Assembly (NCBI GenBank): GCA_031216445.1
Contig: CM062210.1
Coordinates: forward strand, 3,838,501 to 3,902,500
DNA: 64,000 nt
Direction: 5' to 3'
Source of the DNA: Lateolabrax maculatus
Taxonomy: Eukaryota; Chordata; Actinopteri; Acropomatiformes; Lateolabracidae
In this document: piece by piece, positions 24,772 to 37,348 of the stretch
Layout: each line of letters starts with the position of its first letter
How positions within the stretch are numbered: the stretch's first letter is position 1
Notes under the pieces: generated by a model
The model's database searches: none
Told to the model about the DNA's origin: nothing
Seen by the model: only the letters and a program-made list of their open reading frames with translations
Program-made: the position numbers and the translations under genes

Positions 24772-27700
24772 CAGATGATGGCACATTTACATAATGAGCC
24801 AAGATGGCGTCAGCTTTAAACTGAGGAAACATTCATCTTGCCCATTTCCCAACTGGCCGCTCTTGTAGCCATGAAGCGTTTTGTCTGGTGTGTATGGCTC
24901 GAGGTAATGGGGCGGGCTGTCCGTTTTGTTAACCTTGTTTTCTCCTGTTTATCTAAATTAGGGATTAAATCTTTTCTTCAGGTTATATTTGTTGTTCCCT
25001 AAGGTAGAGTTGGTTTTGTTTGTTATTTTTGCCTTTGCCCACCCTGAAGTTTAACCTCCGCTTCAAACATGACATCAGACCTTGTTAATAAACCCCTTAA
25101 ATGGTCAAAGTTCAGCAATCTGTGTCCGTGGCTACTCGGGACTTGGGGAAGATGAGTTTCATTCATGTTGCGTCTGACCTACCCCAAGAAGAGGCTGAGA
25201 CTGAGAATTTGAATGTGTTTAAAAACTAATGTTTTGTGAAAGGCTTAAGTGTGCCATGTGATAAGTCATCCATCCTGGACATTATGTAAGTGATACTGAG
25301 CAAACCACTGCCCTGAAAAGATATTATCTATATCAGGACACATTAGATGTGCATTATTGCTCATGATGCCATTACTACCCCATCATGTCATCAAACGTCT
25401 GTTTTTTGTGTGTCTTTGTGATCAGTTTAAACAATGCTGCCTGTTTCAGAGTTAGAGTTAACATGAAATGTGGCATAAAGAAGTACCTGTTACATTTGAA
25501 TACATCTAATGATACACTTTGAGGTGTCTTTTTGTACATTTTTCAGTCATTGCATTACATTTAAAAGTAATCTCCATTAACTGACACCTACATTTATTCA
25601 TTTCTGAACACACTGAGCACCTGACTCATATAAAAGTGGAATTATAATGATAATGACAAGAAGCAGTTAAGTTGAATATAATTTATGTCTGATATCAGAG
25701 AGTAAGCAGGGCATTTTTTGACTTGGTCAAAAAATTTAAATTGTATTTAGTTTAATGATACGAGGCTGTGATAAAAGCAGGTATGCCTGACATAGTTTTT
25801 CTGAAGGACTTTTGTGGGTTTACAGAGCTGCCACTTAACTGAACAACAGAACAACAACTGTGCTGTGAAAAAGAAGGTTTGTGCAAATGCACGGTGATGC
25901 TCGTCCATGCTGCGGTCGTGAGTGAGCATTCATTCGACTGTGGCCAGACACCAAACATCATCTTCATGGCCCGGGGGAACAGACCCTGTGACAGACCGTC
26001 AGTGGCATCCAGATGTGTAGACACCTGAGAGGGAAAGTGTTTTCATAGATGCCCACGTGGTTGCAAATACAGCGTTGAATTTCAGAGAGCAGTGCAAAGC
26101 ATTTGGAAACATGGTTCACAACAAAATGGAGTTCAGTGCATCACTTATGCACCTCAAAGCAGCAGCAGACTACTGATGCGCCCTGTTGTCTGAAAGCAGA
26201 AGCTATGTACTGTAGGCAGAGGTGAACATTTAGTGGGATGAGTGGTGGTAAGGATGTTGTAGTGCCACAACTGGACAGTGAGGATCAATTTTATTATCCA
26301 TGCAAAATTAATTAGTCTTTCTAAATTAATTAAAAGCTTTGCATAGCAATTGATGTTATTTCAAATGAAAAACCTCAAACATCCAATTGAAACAGACTGA
26401 TCAATACTCCGATGCACCAGTAGCATCCCTTTGTCGTATGTCTTTATGAGTGTAAGTTTGAGTGTTAAGTCTTTGATCTCAAAAAAGAGCTTTTATGCTC
26501 AAAACATTTCCGTTAAAGTTGTGTTGGAGCACATGGACGGACTCCTTCCTTTATGTAAGACTCCCAAAAGCCCAAAATAGCATGCAAACTTTTCTTCTTA
26601 ACTATTGAAAGTAACACATTTTTTCTCTTCTTAGGCAAGGCCAGATCAGCAAATTAAACTTCATGAATCTTCAGACTATTTTTCCTGAATTCCACTGCTT
26701 AGATGTTGACCTCACTCTCCTAACTCTTCTGAACTCACTGGAATAATTGGTAGCCATGCTTTGCTGATGGCGCTATTAAGATTCTGGGGGATGAAAGTAA
26801 CACTCAACTCTTCATTACTCAAAAGTCTAAACCAGATAACCCAAAAGACAATTCATGTTTTTAAAGAATATTTGATTGTTAGGCTATTTATGTCTGAATA
26901 ACATGTTTAAAGCTTGTGAAAAATAATCCCAGATTTCTATGTTTGTTAGAAACCAGACAAATGCAGACGTCACTGCCTCAGCCTCGTAGTCTAGACTTGG
27001 AGGGATGGAGGGATACAGCCCCCACCCCCCCCCAAAAAAACAACCGAATCATGAATTGTCCCAATTATATTGTTCCTCAAACATGCTCCTTTTTTTTTTT
27101 TATCTGGACCTTTTAAAGCAGAATTACTGGCGCTTATGTTATTTAATGTTTCTGTCCATCCTAAATGTTGATCACATCAACTACTTCTCCATTTTAAAAC
27201 AGTCATTCTGAAACTTTGAGAGACTTTGAGAGGCAGTTAATGGAAGTAGGACAAAAACACAGGTTTTAGCATGGGAGTGAAAGGGTTTAAAACACTTATT
27301 CCCACTTATTTTGTTGCTAAAATGAGAAACATCAGTGCAACATTTAGTCTGCAGCTCCCACAGTCCTGAAAGTCTTTGTGATTTGCTGCCCAGAGTTTGA
27401 GTCAGAGCCTCTCATGCTTTAAAATGAATCTACAGTTTATAATGAAAAACAAAATAACTTCCCCACTTTGGTGCTCAGACCATTTTGCTGGAGGAGAATG
27501 AGTATTTTATACCATTTCTACGAGGAAATGATAACAATAAGGACATGTGGGGATAAATGATTGGACGCTCAGTAGTTTTCTAGGGTTATTAAATGGTAAA
27601 TGCATCTAATGTGTTTTAAAGCTAAAAATCCATGCATATATGCACAGTTGTCTTCACTGTTGAAGCTCTATATCCTACTGGGACAGGCGAGGAAGGTAGT

Positions 27701-27780
27701 TTGTGTCTGGCACTGTGTGTATGTGTGTTAGAAAATAAGATAGGGATAACGTGCGCTTCCTGATCACTATCTTATATAAT
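24772..27780. other. Region between the minisatellite and the CpG-rich promoter
   Basis: No gene is recognised. It contains a stretch at about 26290-26420 with several ATTA cores and a POU-like GCTTTGCATA, described under findings. Confidence 0.55.
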
Positions 27781-27831
27781 CACGTGTTAACAGAGAAAGA
27801 GAGGAGCAGGGGAGGAGAGGGAGATAATGGG

Positions 27832-27835
<4 letters not shown>

Positions 27836-27878
<43 letters not shown>
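27836..27878. repeat. (GA)n microsatellite
   Basis: An uninterrupted purine GA tract of about 43 bases lies just upstream of the CpG-rich segment. Such mirror-symmetric tracts can adopt triplex DNA and bind GAGA-type factors. It also creates spurious Ser-Leu and Arg-Glu open frames. Confidence 0.95.
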
Positions 27879-27879
<1 letters not shown>

Positions 27880-27959
27880 CAGGGGGAAGCACAGGGAGCC
27901 GTGGATTGATCTGAAAACCGACCAATCGGGCGCCTCCCCCGGCCTGAGCCGCCGCAGTA

Positions 27960-28259
27960 GCCTGGCAGGATTGGATGATGCTTCGGAGGAGAGATGCGCG
28001 CACAAGCGCCGGCTCGGCTCGTCCCGTCACACACACACACACACACGCACACACACACAATTCACACAAACACACACACACACAGGGAGAATCGGCTCTC
28101 CGCAAGCCGCGCAGTCAAGCTGTGGCCGGGAGAGGAAGGCGGCGGTGGAGGGAGGACGCGGACAGACGGAGGAGAGGATCTATGAGGAACAAAGTCAAAC
28201 TGCGTCTTCTTCAACGTCAACCAGCGGCCGTGCGTGTTCAGGGCAGTGCGCGCGGACAG
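27960..28259 (+). other. cdh18: Putative non-coding first exon of cdh18
   Basis: The sequence CGGACAG|GTAGGAGG gives a near-consensus donor with GT at 28260-28261, in CpG-rich DNA and upstream of the acceptor at 47355. The 5' end given is only nominal because no transcription start can be read from sequence. A second possible donor, GAGAG|GTGAGG at 28810, would give a longer exon. The open frames here are GC-rich low-complexity frames resembling no known protein, so the exon is taken as non-coding. Confidence 0.35.
28028..28084. repeat. (CA)n microsatellite, interrupted
   Basis: Two CA blocks (about 28028-28058 and 28064-28084) are separated by a few bases, inside the putative first exon or promoter. 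Confidence 0.95.
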
Positions 28260-29347
28260 GTAGGAGGGAGGAATAAGTTTGTCTGGCTTTGCGCCGTTAT
28301 CTGCGTCGGAGTGCAAGTTTTTTTTTGCGTTTGCACCTGTGCGCGTGACTGTCTGTGGCGCGGGCGTGTGCCACCCCCCCCCAAGCATGTCCTCCGTGCC
28401 CTGTTTGAAAGAGCTGGCAAGTAAATAGGGGGTCTTGTGCGGGAGAGCATGTGCGCGCACTCGTGAGCGCTGAGTTTGGCTGTGCGCGCGTTTGCAGTTG
28501 TGAGATTAGGCACCAAGAAACAGACGAAGAAGTGGAAGAGTGCGCACTTTCTCTCAGTCCTGTTTTTTGGGGGGTATAATGAGTGCACTCGTCTTTTCTC
28601 CCGGGGTGCTGTGCGCCTCGGTGGAGTTAGGGATGATTGACAGGCTGCTCCAGCGGAGGAGCCCTCCGATGCGCGTGCCGCACCAGTGTGGCCAGACTGA
28701 AATTTACGCGCACTGCAGGAAACAGGAGTCCACTCATTGACTGCAGCCTCTCCATAAGTCGAGCTTTCCCTCCCCGCACCAGATCCCATCTCTCTGTAGC
28801 AGGAGAGAGGTGAGGAAAACAAGAGAAGAAAAGAAGAGAAAGGGTCTGGATGCTTGGAAATGCGTTGACAGTCGTGTGTGTAGAAAGATCATGAGCTGTC
28901 CCTGTTAATGTTGCATTGATTGGCTTCTGGTGAGCACAGGGATATCTGTAGGCTGCCAATCCTCAGCTTTATTTATTTATTTTTATTTTTTTACAAGGTG
29001 CTCACCTCTCTGGTGTGTTTGCAAATGTTTAGGGAGAAGATGGCAAGTGTCATGTGATTCAGTGGCATGTTGTTGGGCTACAGTGCCTGAAAAAAAAAAC
29101 GATTTTAATGATGATTTTCTTTTTTTGCTGAATAGTTTACAGAACGGCTCTTCTGTATGAATCATTTGTCTGCTGTGGGCTCTGACACTGATGCTGAAGA
29201 AATGCAAATGCTTTTCACACATATGTTTGGAAAAATTGTGCTAAGGGAGAAATATGAATTTTTTTTTTTGTTTCTTCTTTCTAATTGGTGCCTGGGGGCT
29301 TTTATAGCAGTTCCTATTCCACTGATGTAAGGCCACGTGTACTAAAC

Positions 29348-29530
29348 AAGTAATTATTTTAATTATGTTAATCTGTCAATTATTTCTCAGATAATTGGTC
29401 AATTACGTTGATAACATGTCAAATTTGTAACAAATGTCCACCGTGTTTCAGAAGCCATTTACAATAATACAAACAGTAGAAAATCAGCAAATCCTCACAA
29501 TTGAGAAGCTTTATCCATAAAATGTTTGCA
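29348..29530 (+). mobile_element. AT-rich MITE-like repeat, copy 1
   Basis: The start reads AAGTAATTATTTTAATTATG and the end contains AGCAAATCCTCACAATTGAG before AAGCTT. Both halves recur in the copies near 38.8, 43.3 and 59.7 kb. The pattern matches a widespread teleost non-autonomous DNA repeat with ATTAATCGATTA-type ends that I know from general experience. An internal segment is missing compared with the 38.8 kb copy. Confidence 0.55.
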
Positions 29531-32500
29531 AACATTGACATACAGTATGTAGGCCCAATATACGTCACATAAGCTTGCATGGCATGTGCTGAAGGCATCA
29601 GCCAGGGGATCCATCCATCCTGTCAATCTTGTCTTTCAGTGGTCATTCATCACGCTTACTTTTCCCACATTTGAAATGTGCAGGGTTGGACAATATAACA
29701 ACAGCTGTACTTGATTACTGACCTAAACATTGGATTTAATTGTCACAACTACTAAAGCATTGTATAGCACATGTCAGCCTTAAAAGCAGCCTGATTATTA
29801 TCACTTCAGTGGTAGTTATTAAAGCAAAACAATCCTCCAGATTGCTTGAATTTGAGATGCACTGGTTAGAAAACTGCTCAGTTTATTCTGCCAAGAGGAA
29901 CAGTCTGGAATTGCAGGACAACATATGAAAAACAGAGCCCAGCTGATATTCAGCTCCTTCTCACATCAGTGACTTGTAGTCTCTCCTTCTAGAAAAAAAA
30001 CAATGGTGTATCCCACAATACTCAGGTCAGCACCTGCCTGAAAGCAATCCAACACAAACTGCAGATGTTCTGAAAGGACAAAGATGGCCTCGCTACCCTT
30101 ATTAGAGGGTCTTTGTTGATATGATAGTATGCCTGTTTGTTCTGCCTGTGGATGTTTCCGTGTTTGAAAGGGCACTAAGTTAATTACACCGTTATTAATC
30201 TCACTGAAGACAGCAACTCCAGAAAATGTCTTGTTTTACCCACAAACCGACTCGCACTGTGTGTGATGTAGACATCATGATAATTGCATTAAGTTCAAAC
30301 TGCACATGTTAATCACTTTAATGCCTGACAGTTACATAAACCCCACCCCTGAAGTGATGTGTCACTCAAGTGTGAACACTTGTGTAATTACCAGTCACTC
30401 ATTACAGTGTGCAGACATCTTAAATGGTGTGTTTTGCTCAGCATTGTGGCAAGTTGGTGGCAACACCATAAAATAATTATTTGTCAAACTAAGCTCAATT
30501 TTAGATCACACATTAACAGTAATTGTAAAAAAAAAATTATTCACTTTCACTACTACTCGCTGTTTGGATTCTGAAATTTTGGACTGTTTCTGATCAGAAA
30601 GGTTTGCTGACTCTGTCATCAAGGCTTAAAATGGACACACAGTTTCATATTAACATGAATTACAAAAGGGGCACTTTACCATTTTTTTGTTCACTCACAT
30701 AAAGAAGTGCTGCTTAGCCCGTGAAACGGTTGTCTAATGTCCCCAGTGGCTTTAAAAGGACCTTTCTAAAGTCTCTGTTGCAAACTGGAGGTGTGGAGTT
30801 TGAAAGACATCTGTGTTTAGCAGTTGGGGAGGCTCTGTCAAAATATGTTATCAAATTGAATTTTGGGAATTACAGGATAAAGTATTTTTGGAGCTTGACA
30901 CGTACTAGGGATTAAATGTCAGGGCACCGCTGCGTCTGATACTTGGATTACTCTCACAAGTCCCCCAACTTTGTGGAAGTCAAGGTTTTTCCTGCAAAGT
31001 GGGATTTTTGTTGCCCCCATTGAGGTTTTAGCCAGAAGAGTTTTTCCAGAAGGTGCGAACGGGTCGGACACGGACAATCTCCTGATGTGTGCTACATGCT
31101 CGTCATCTCACCAGGCGTGCAGGAATGAAATTCGGCTTGTCTTGGTTTCAATTTATAAATATCACGTGTAACCTTATTTAATGTATTCATCTGTTATTCT
31201 GGAACTTGGGCAATATGCTGAATTCATCTTACTGGCCACCGTCAGCGCATCACCCGGCGATAGGCGATGTACTTGTGATTGGGTAAAGAGAACGAGCAGC
31301 ACTACAGCTAGTTAATTCTATTATTTCGAGGTCGCATAAGGTCGTTAAAGGGTTAAACGTCAGCCTACATCAAGTCCTTGAATTGGGAGCAGAAAAAATC
31401 AATTTGCTGGAATACCTGGAAAATTCATAATGTTTTGGAGTCGGTTCTTAAAAACTTCTTGTAAGATTTAAAAATGGTAATTCTCTATTTGAATACATTC
31501 CAGTATTTTTTTTGGTTTGGTTTTCAACTTGTAACTGAAAGATAAGTGCCTCAGTGATTCCCACAGGCATATATCTTTTTTCTCTCTCTCATAACATTGA
31601 AGTAGGCGAAGAGAGGCCCAGGTAGAGGCTCGAGGAGGGCTGGTGATAGAGAGATGATGAGGTAGGAGAAGCAGCTGGACAGCAGACGGAGAGGTTGAAA
31701 ATGGAATTACATGAACTAACATTGTATTATTTCAAATGGCCAGAAAGAAGAGGAAAATGCATAGATTTCTGTCAAATAGGGTGACACAGACTTATTGCCG
31801 ATGTACGCACGACAGTTAGTATGATTGGTCCACGTACTGTCGTGCGTGGTCACCCTCCAAAGACCCATTCTGGGCCAGGAAAAACCCAGGAAGTATAATA
31901 CTAAATCGCTGGAGCCGCCCCTCATTAGGAAGCTACTAGTAACGCTTTCTATTGATCATGCCAAATCAATCTTAAAAGCAAGAAAGATGCATCAAGAAGT
32001 AATGATCCATGCATAAATGCTTCACCCCAGGTGGCTACAGTGTGATGGACACCATTGTGCTTCAATCATATCACTAGCAGGCTAGACAGGAAGAAGAACA
32101 GTGGAGTATTGTTCCAACAGCACGTTCAAAGGGCCATTCAAAAGATGAATCATGCTTTCCTCTGAACATTAACAGTCTCTTCACAGATAGCAAACGTTCA
32201 CTGTCTCTGACTGCCAACCAAGACTGACAATGTAGGGGTTTTCTGCAAGTAAGAATTATAGGCTTTGAGAAGGCAAGTGTTGATGTGTCTTGTCAGTGAT
32301 ACCATCTTCTTCTAAATCCAGGATGCGACAAGGTAAAATAATCCCCTGCTTCTAATGCTGCAGTGTGATGTTATTGTGTGGCTTACAAAGATAAATGATG
32401 GAGGAATTTTATCATTAAATTTCTTATCAGACTGCTACACTGATGGGAATGTAGGCACGCTCACAAAAACGAGTTCTCAAATTGAGCATTAAACATGCAG

Positions 32501-35500
32501 GAAATATTGTCTTTTAAATTTCTGGCAGCTGTTCATCTGGAAAAAAACTGGTACTTAGCATGAGCAGGGTTGATTGGGAACCACCTTGTGAAAGTTATTA
32601 ACAGAAAATGGAGGGAAACCCTAACTGTTTCATTGATGGAGTTGTTTCTAAAACTGGTATTGCTTTGCACCACCTTTGCAACAATAATCAAACTATATCA
32701 CATAGGAATATCTCAGATTGCAACTTTCATCTACTTGTGTTGCTGGTTTACTGTATAGTGAAACAGCTTCAGACAGTGTATGGCTGCAGGTGTTAACAAG
32801 ACACTGAATTAGACATTATTCCCCATTTGCATTCTGAAATAAAAGCATTATTTCTCTTACAGCATCTCTTAGGGAATAATATACACGGATGAGAGCTGCT
32901 GTGCTTGCCATCTAAGATATGCAATGTTATGGACATTCAAGTCCAAATTTCTGCTATAATTTATGAAATTCTACCCCATGCACCTTTTTATATGTTTCAC
33001 ATGACCTGGTGTCCTGATTCCAGTGAATATTTTCAGTTACATTGTTTTTTAGTGAGGTACCTACAGTGATCACACTTAGGCAACTCCTGTCTGCTACTGC
33101 GATTGTGTGTTATCCAAATTTCAATAAAGTGCATTTGTCACCATCATATTTATCTAAATAGATATCAAACAGTATTCTCTTTCACTGGGCACATTTTCCC
33201 CGCATTGACACAAATTCCATCTAAATATCAAATGATTCAATACTCAGCATTTTTCTTTGCCTCTCTCTATTAAACAGTAGCTCCCTGTGGGGAATTTGTA
33301 TTGTTGTCATTCAGTCCATCATACAGAAAAGCCCACATTCTGGCTAAAGAAATAGAAAAGGCTTTTTACATGCAAAAAGTCACAGTATGCAGATAAGGAA
33401 ATAAAAAGGAACGCTCTGGTCATAAGGCCATCGTCAGCACAACTTACAGACCATGACGTTCTAGAGGCTTAAATAGGCTGACAGAGAAACAGCAATGGCC
33501 AATCAGCAGAGAGGTGGTGAGAGGTAGAAGGTGTTTTTCATGAAATCATCAGATTGGTAGGTGTGGTCAAAAGGCCTGCATGGTAAACGTTCAGAAAATG
33601 CCTCCCAGGCATTTGGCTTCTCTTTCTTTGAGGAAATTCAGACAAAGAGAGTTTTGTTGATTGAAACCCAACACACCTGGCTCATCAATCCCATTAGGAA
33701 GAGAAAATATCAGGTTTTATATCCTGAATTCACCATTTAGACTTTCATTTTTTACAGTGGGACACAGCAGTCTGCATCACGCCGACATTATTGCACTCTG
33801 GGTTTCTTCAGTATGGGTGAAAGCAGCATTAGAATGATTCATCTCCTGCTCTCACTGTCAGAGACGAATGGGCAGCAAAACATTTCCTTAAAGAACACTC
33901 AGCACTATGAGAGGAGGTTTAACTTTGATCGTGACAGAGCATTTTTAGAAGACTACAGCACTAGAGCACTGTGATTTTGATCTGAGGAAAACACACTGAA
34001 CAATAAAGTTGTGCCTAATTGGCTAAAAGAAATACACACACGATACATAGTTCTGTCTCCTAAAAACCTGTACAGTTTTAAGTATTTAGTGGATTGTAAT
34101 CTTACTATTTCTGGGGGCTTTTTAAAGATCTACCAATGAATTTCTGTGTTTTTTCAACACTTGACGACAGATTTCTCAAAATATGTCATCCATGCTAAGT
34201 AGATGTTAAAAAAATCTATTTGTGCTCCTCTTAACTTCTAGAAGTGGGAAGTCACAACTCTCCAGCCATTGCAAAACATCTTCTAACATCGTGATGTCCT
34301 TCTGTACACGTCAAGTTTGCAACATATCGCTGTTTAAGGGTTTTATAAAAACATTGCACTGCCCTACATGACAGAAAGTGGGTTGAGTCAGATTTAGCGT
34401 AGTGTGGTAGATGTGAATTACGTAAAAAAAACAACAACAACAAAAAAAACTACACGAAGTCAACACCTAAAGTCAGTTGTGGCAGGATGTTGATTAAATG
34501 TTGGCAATGAAAATATGCAGAAACCTCGATGTGTGATGTAGCTGAAAAGAACCTGTAGGATGTGAAGGGAAAGAAATTGCAGCTGCAGGTGGATGTTGAT
34601 GAAAATATTCTCTATCTGAATATTTGTTCACGGTTTTATGGGAAGAATGTCTTTGCAAACCATGAAAACAGGGCCATTCAGTTGCCAATATGCTGCATGA
34701 ATAGTTAATGTACTATTAAGGGGTTGGGTTGCCATCTCACATTTGTGAATGTTTGCTCAGAGACTTTCCCTTTTTTAAATAGCTCTTAAGGATGAACTGT
34801 CATTATGTAATCGCCGAGCGTTTCTGCCTGGGATCCTGGGGGCTGCCTCCGAGTATTTTATATTGTTCTCTGCTTAAAAGCATCAGGGCGATGGGTATGC
34901 CTTTTGGTCACATTCGGGAGGTTTCAGCTTTTTCTAGGGAAAGGCTGGGTTTTATTCACCTGGGCACATCCTTTATCATACGTATCCCACTCTAGAATTA
35001 CATTCTAAGCTTTAGGCATTTCACTGACGCTTTTATATTCAACAGTGTACACAGAATAAAATGGTAGACATTTGGCATCCTTCTCAAAGAGAGTTCAGCA
35101 GAATATAAGCATGATGGTAGACAATATTGAGATTAAACTCAAAATGTGACAAAAAATCTTTAAAAGTGACCCACAGAGTGCAACATATTTGAAAGTATGG
35201 GATTGAAACGAATTGTTGTCCTGAAAATATGACCATATTTCGCTTATTTTTGTGGAAAATTATACAGTATTTTCAGAGTGAAACCCTGCAGGAATTATTT
35301 ATCGTATTTCACTAGATTTACCACCTGACAATATTGCTTTCAGTGGAATATGGACTCTAACTCAAAAGTCGTGTAGTATCCTGACAGGGAGAAAAGGCGA
35401 GTCACGTCAAGTTGGTTGTCGGTGTCACAGTGCAAAGAGGAACCCTGATGTGTGGCACTGATAAAACATTAGTGTGCTGTGCGTCTGTCAGACCTGCTCG

Positions 35501-35772
35501 CCCTTCACGTGCAACGCCGGGATGTGGAAATGTGAGAGAGATGTTAATTGGACCATGGCAACGCTTTATGAGGGTGAGAGTGAGAGTGGGGGAGATGGAC
35601 AGAGTGTCCCTACTGATTCACAGATCTGAGGTGGATGAGAGGCGAGCTGCGGGGGGCTGTCCACTAGAGTTAAGACGACGACTAGAATTTTAATGCCGCT
35701 TGAATACCTCTGCAAAATGTTGAATTGAGTTTTATAAACAAGCAGTAGTCATACTAGTCTTTTCTAGTATAT

Positions 35773-35776
<4 letters not shown>

Positions 35777-35810
<34 letters not shown>
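35777..35810. repeat. (TA)17 microsatellite
   Basis: Uninterrupted alternating TA, followed by a short CA run. It is in the inferred intron 1. Confidence 0.95.
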
Positions 35811-35816
<6 letters not shown>

Positions 35817-37324
35817 GTACATGCTGTATATGTATCCCACTTAGAGGGTGTGTATATACATGTGAGAGTGTTAATGTGAATAACCACAGGAACACTCTCA
35901 TCTCTTGCATATTTGCCTTTTCCCCATTTTCTAGTTTCAGACAAGAACGTACGCCTTTGCTGTGGTTTTTTACTTTTTATTTTGATGCATTTACACTATA
36001 TTTCTGGAGTAATACAAAATATTGTTTTAATTCCTACTGTCAGTCAACACCGGCTGCACTCCACTGCTCCCATTGTGTGTAAGCAAATCTTAGAACAGTC
36101 TCCAGAACTGTGATTGAACCATTCATTTTGTAGCAACATCTGCCTGCTTCCTTGCCCCAAGGACTGTGCTTGTGAGCTAGTGCACTGTTGCCAAACTGTC
36201 AAAGCATGTGCCAATGTGTCAAACAGCTCTCCATGTACTGAAATGAATCTTAATGTGCCTAAACAAGTCAAACACCCTGTGCCACGAGCTCAATTTCAAA
36301 ATTGACATTCATCTAATACCAGAAATAGTGTTTATTCTTATTAAGTAATAAGCAATGCATTATTAAGTTCATATCAATCTAAGTATGGCGGAATTAATTA
36401 ACCATGCTCATATCTCACTTTTACATGACAAATGTATTATTTGAACCAGCAGAGATCTTTGCATCAAACCAAGTAACGCCAATTTCTAATTAAAGAGCAA
36501 CTTCACACCCAATGTAGCTTTAACGTGCTTTAACGTGGCCCCTTCACATCTTTGAAAGATGCATTCAAATCCAGTTCTCTCTGCAAATTACAGCTCAAAC
36601 TCTGCAAATAACTGAGAATGATTTCTGTTTTTATACTGCCTGCCTTGATAGAGATGCCCTTAGCCAAAATTGGAGTAAACATGTTGTTGCCTTGTACTTT
36701 GGGGCTAGATTACTATGTAGCACCACGCTGGACTGTTGGTGAAAAACATCTTCATCTTCAACATCATCATTGGCTCTGGGAACGTGTGATGGGCATTGAA
36801 CAGCATGATTAGAAATGATTCATCAATTTAATAAAGGAAATAATCTATAGATTAATCTTCAATGGATACAGCTGACAGTTTCAACCCTTATTTAGAGGGC
36901 AGCATAACTCAGAGTTCTCTGGACAAAGTCAAAGAAACTGCAGTTGCAATGACACTACACACTGTGAACTATTGTATGAAAAGTGACTAAACATAAACAG
37001 TAATTCACTGATTGAAGACGTGGATTTAGCGTTATGCTTCAAGTTGGATCAACAAATGACGAACACCATATGATGTTTATGCACAGGCACACAAAGCAAG
37101 AATGAAACGCATCTTTAAAATCTCCCAAATCAGTCTCTCAGTGTCACACAGCGAAAGAAGAAGCCCTGGAGGAACAACAAAAACATGAACAAAATGAGTG
37201 AGAATCAAGGAAACCCCACTGGTTATTTAGAGGAAATAAATTGTGAGAGAATCTTCATCTCAGTTGAAGTTAGGCAGTCGTGATTCTCATTTTGACCAGA
37301 AATGTGCTCTTTTAAAGTTTTTTT

Positions 37325-37348
37325 TGTGTGTGTGTGTGTGTGTGTGTG
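37325..37348. repeat. (TG)12 microsatellite
   Basis: Uninterrupted TG dinucleotides after a T run, in the inferred intron 1. Confidence 0.95.

Larger units (their letters stand above)
27890..28740 (+). promoter_or_regulatory. cdh18: CpG-rich putative cdh18 promoter region
   Basis: This is the most CpG-dense stretch of the window, standing out against AT-rich surroundings. It contains a CCAAT box in GACCAATCGG (27920-27929), an inverted CCAAT (ATTGG near 27970), C-rich GC-box-like sequence just downstream and no obvious TATA box. The next good splice donor is at 28260. A GA tract and a CA tract flank the likely start region. The location 19 kb upstream of the exon containing the cadherin ATG, on the same strand, fits a TATA-less promoter with a non-coding first exon. 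No transcript data are available, so assignment to cdh18 is inference. Confidence 0.5.

Noticed and set aside
27827..28424. Two overlapping 149-codon + frames with RE and HT repeats
   Set aside because: They are translations of the GA and CA microsatellites and surrounding GC-rich DNA.
28238..28822. 194-codon minus-strand open frame over the CpG-rich segment
   Set aside because: Length is explained by high GC content. It has no recognised domain and lies opposite the putative first exon and its downstream flank.
35412..35693. 93-codon + frame with moderate GC content
   Set aside because: No family resemblance. May be conserved non-coding DNA but I see no specific motif.
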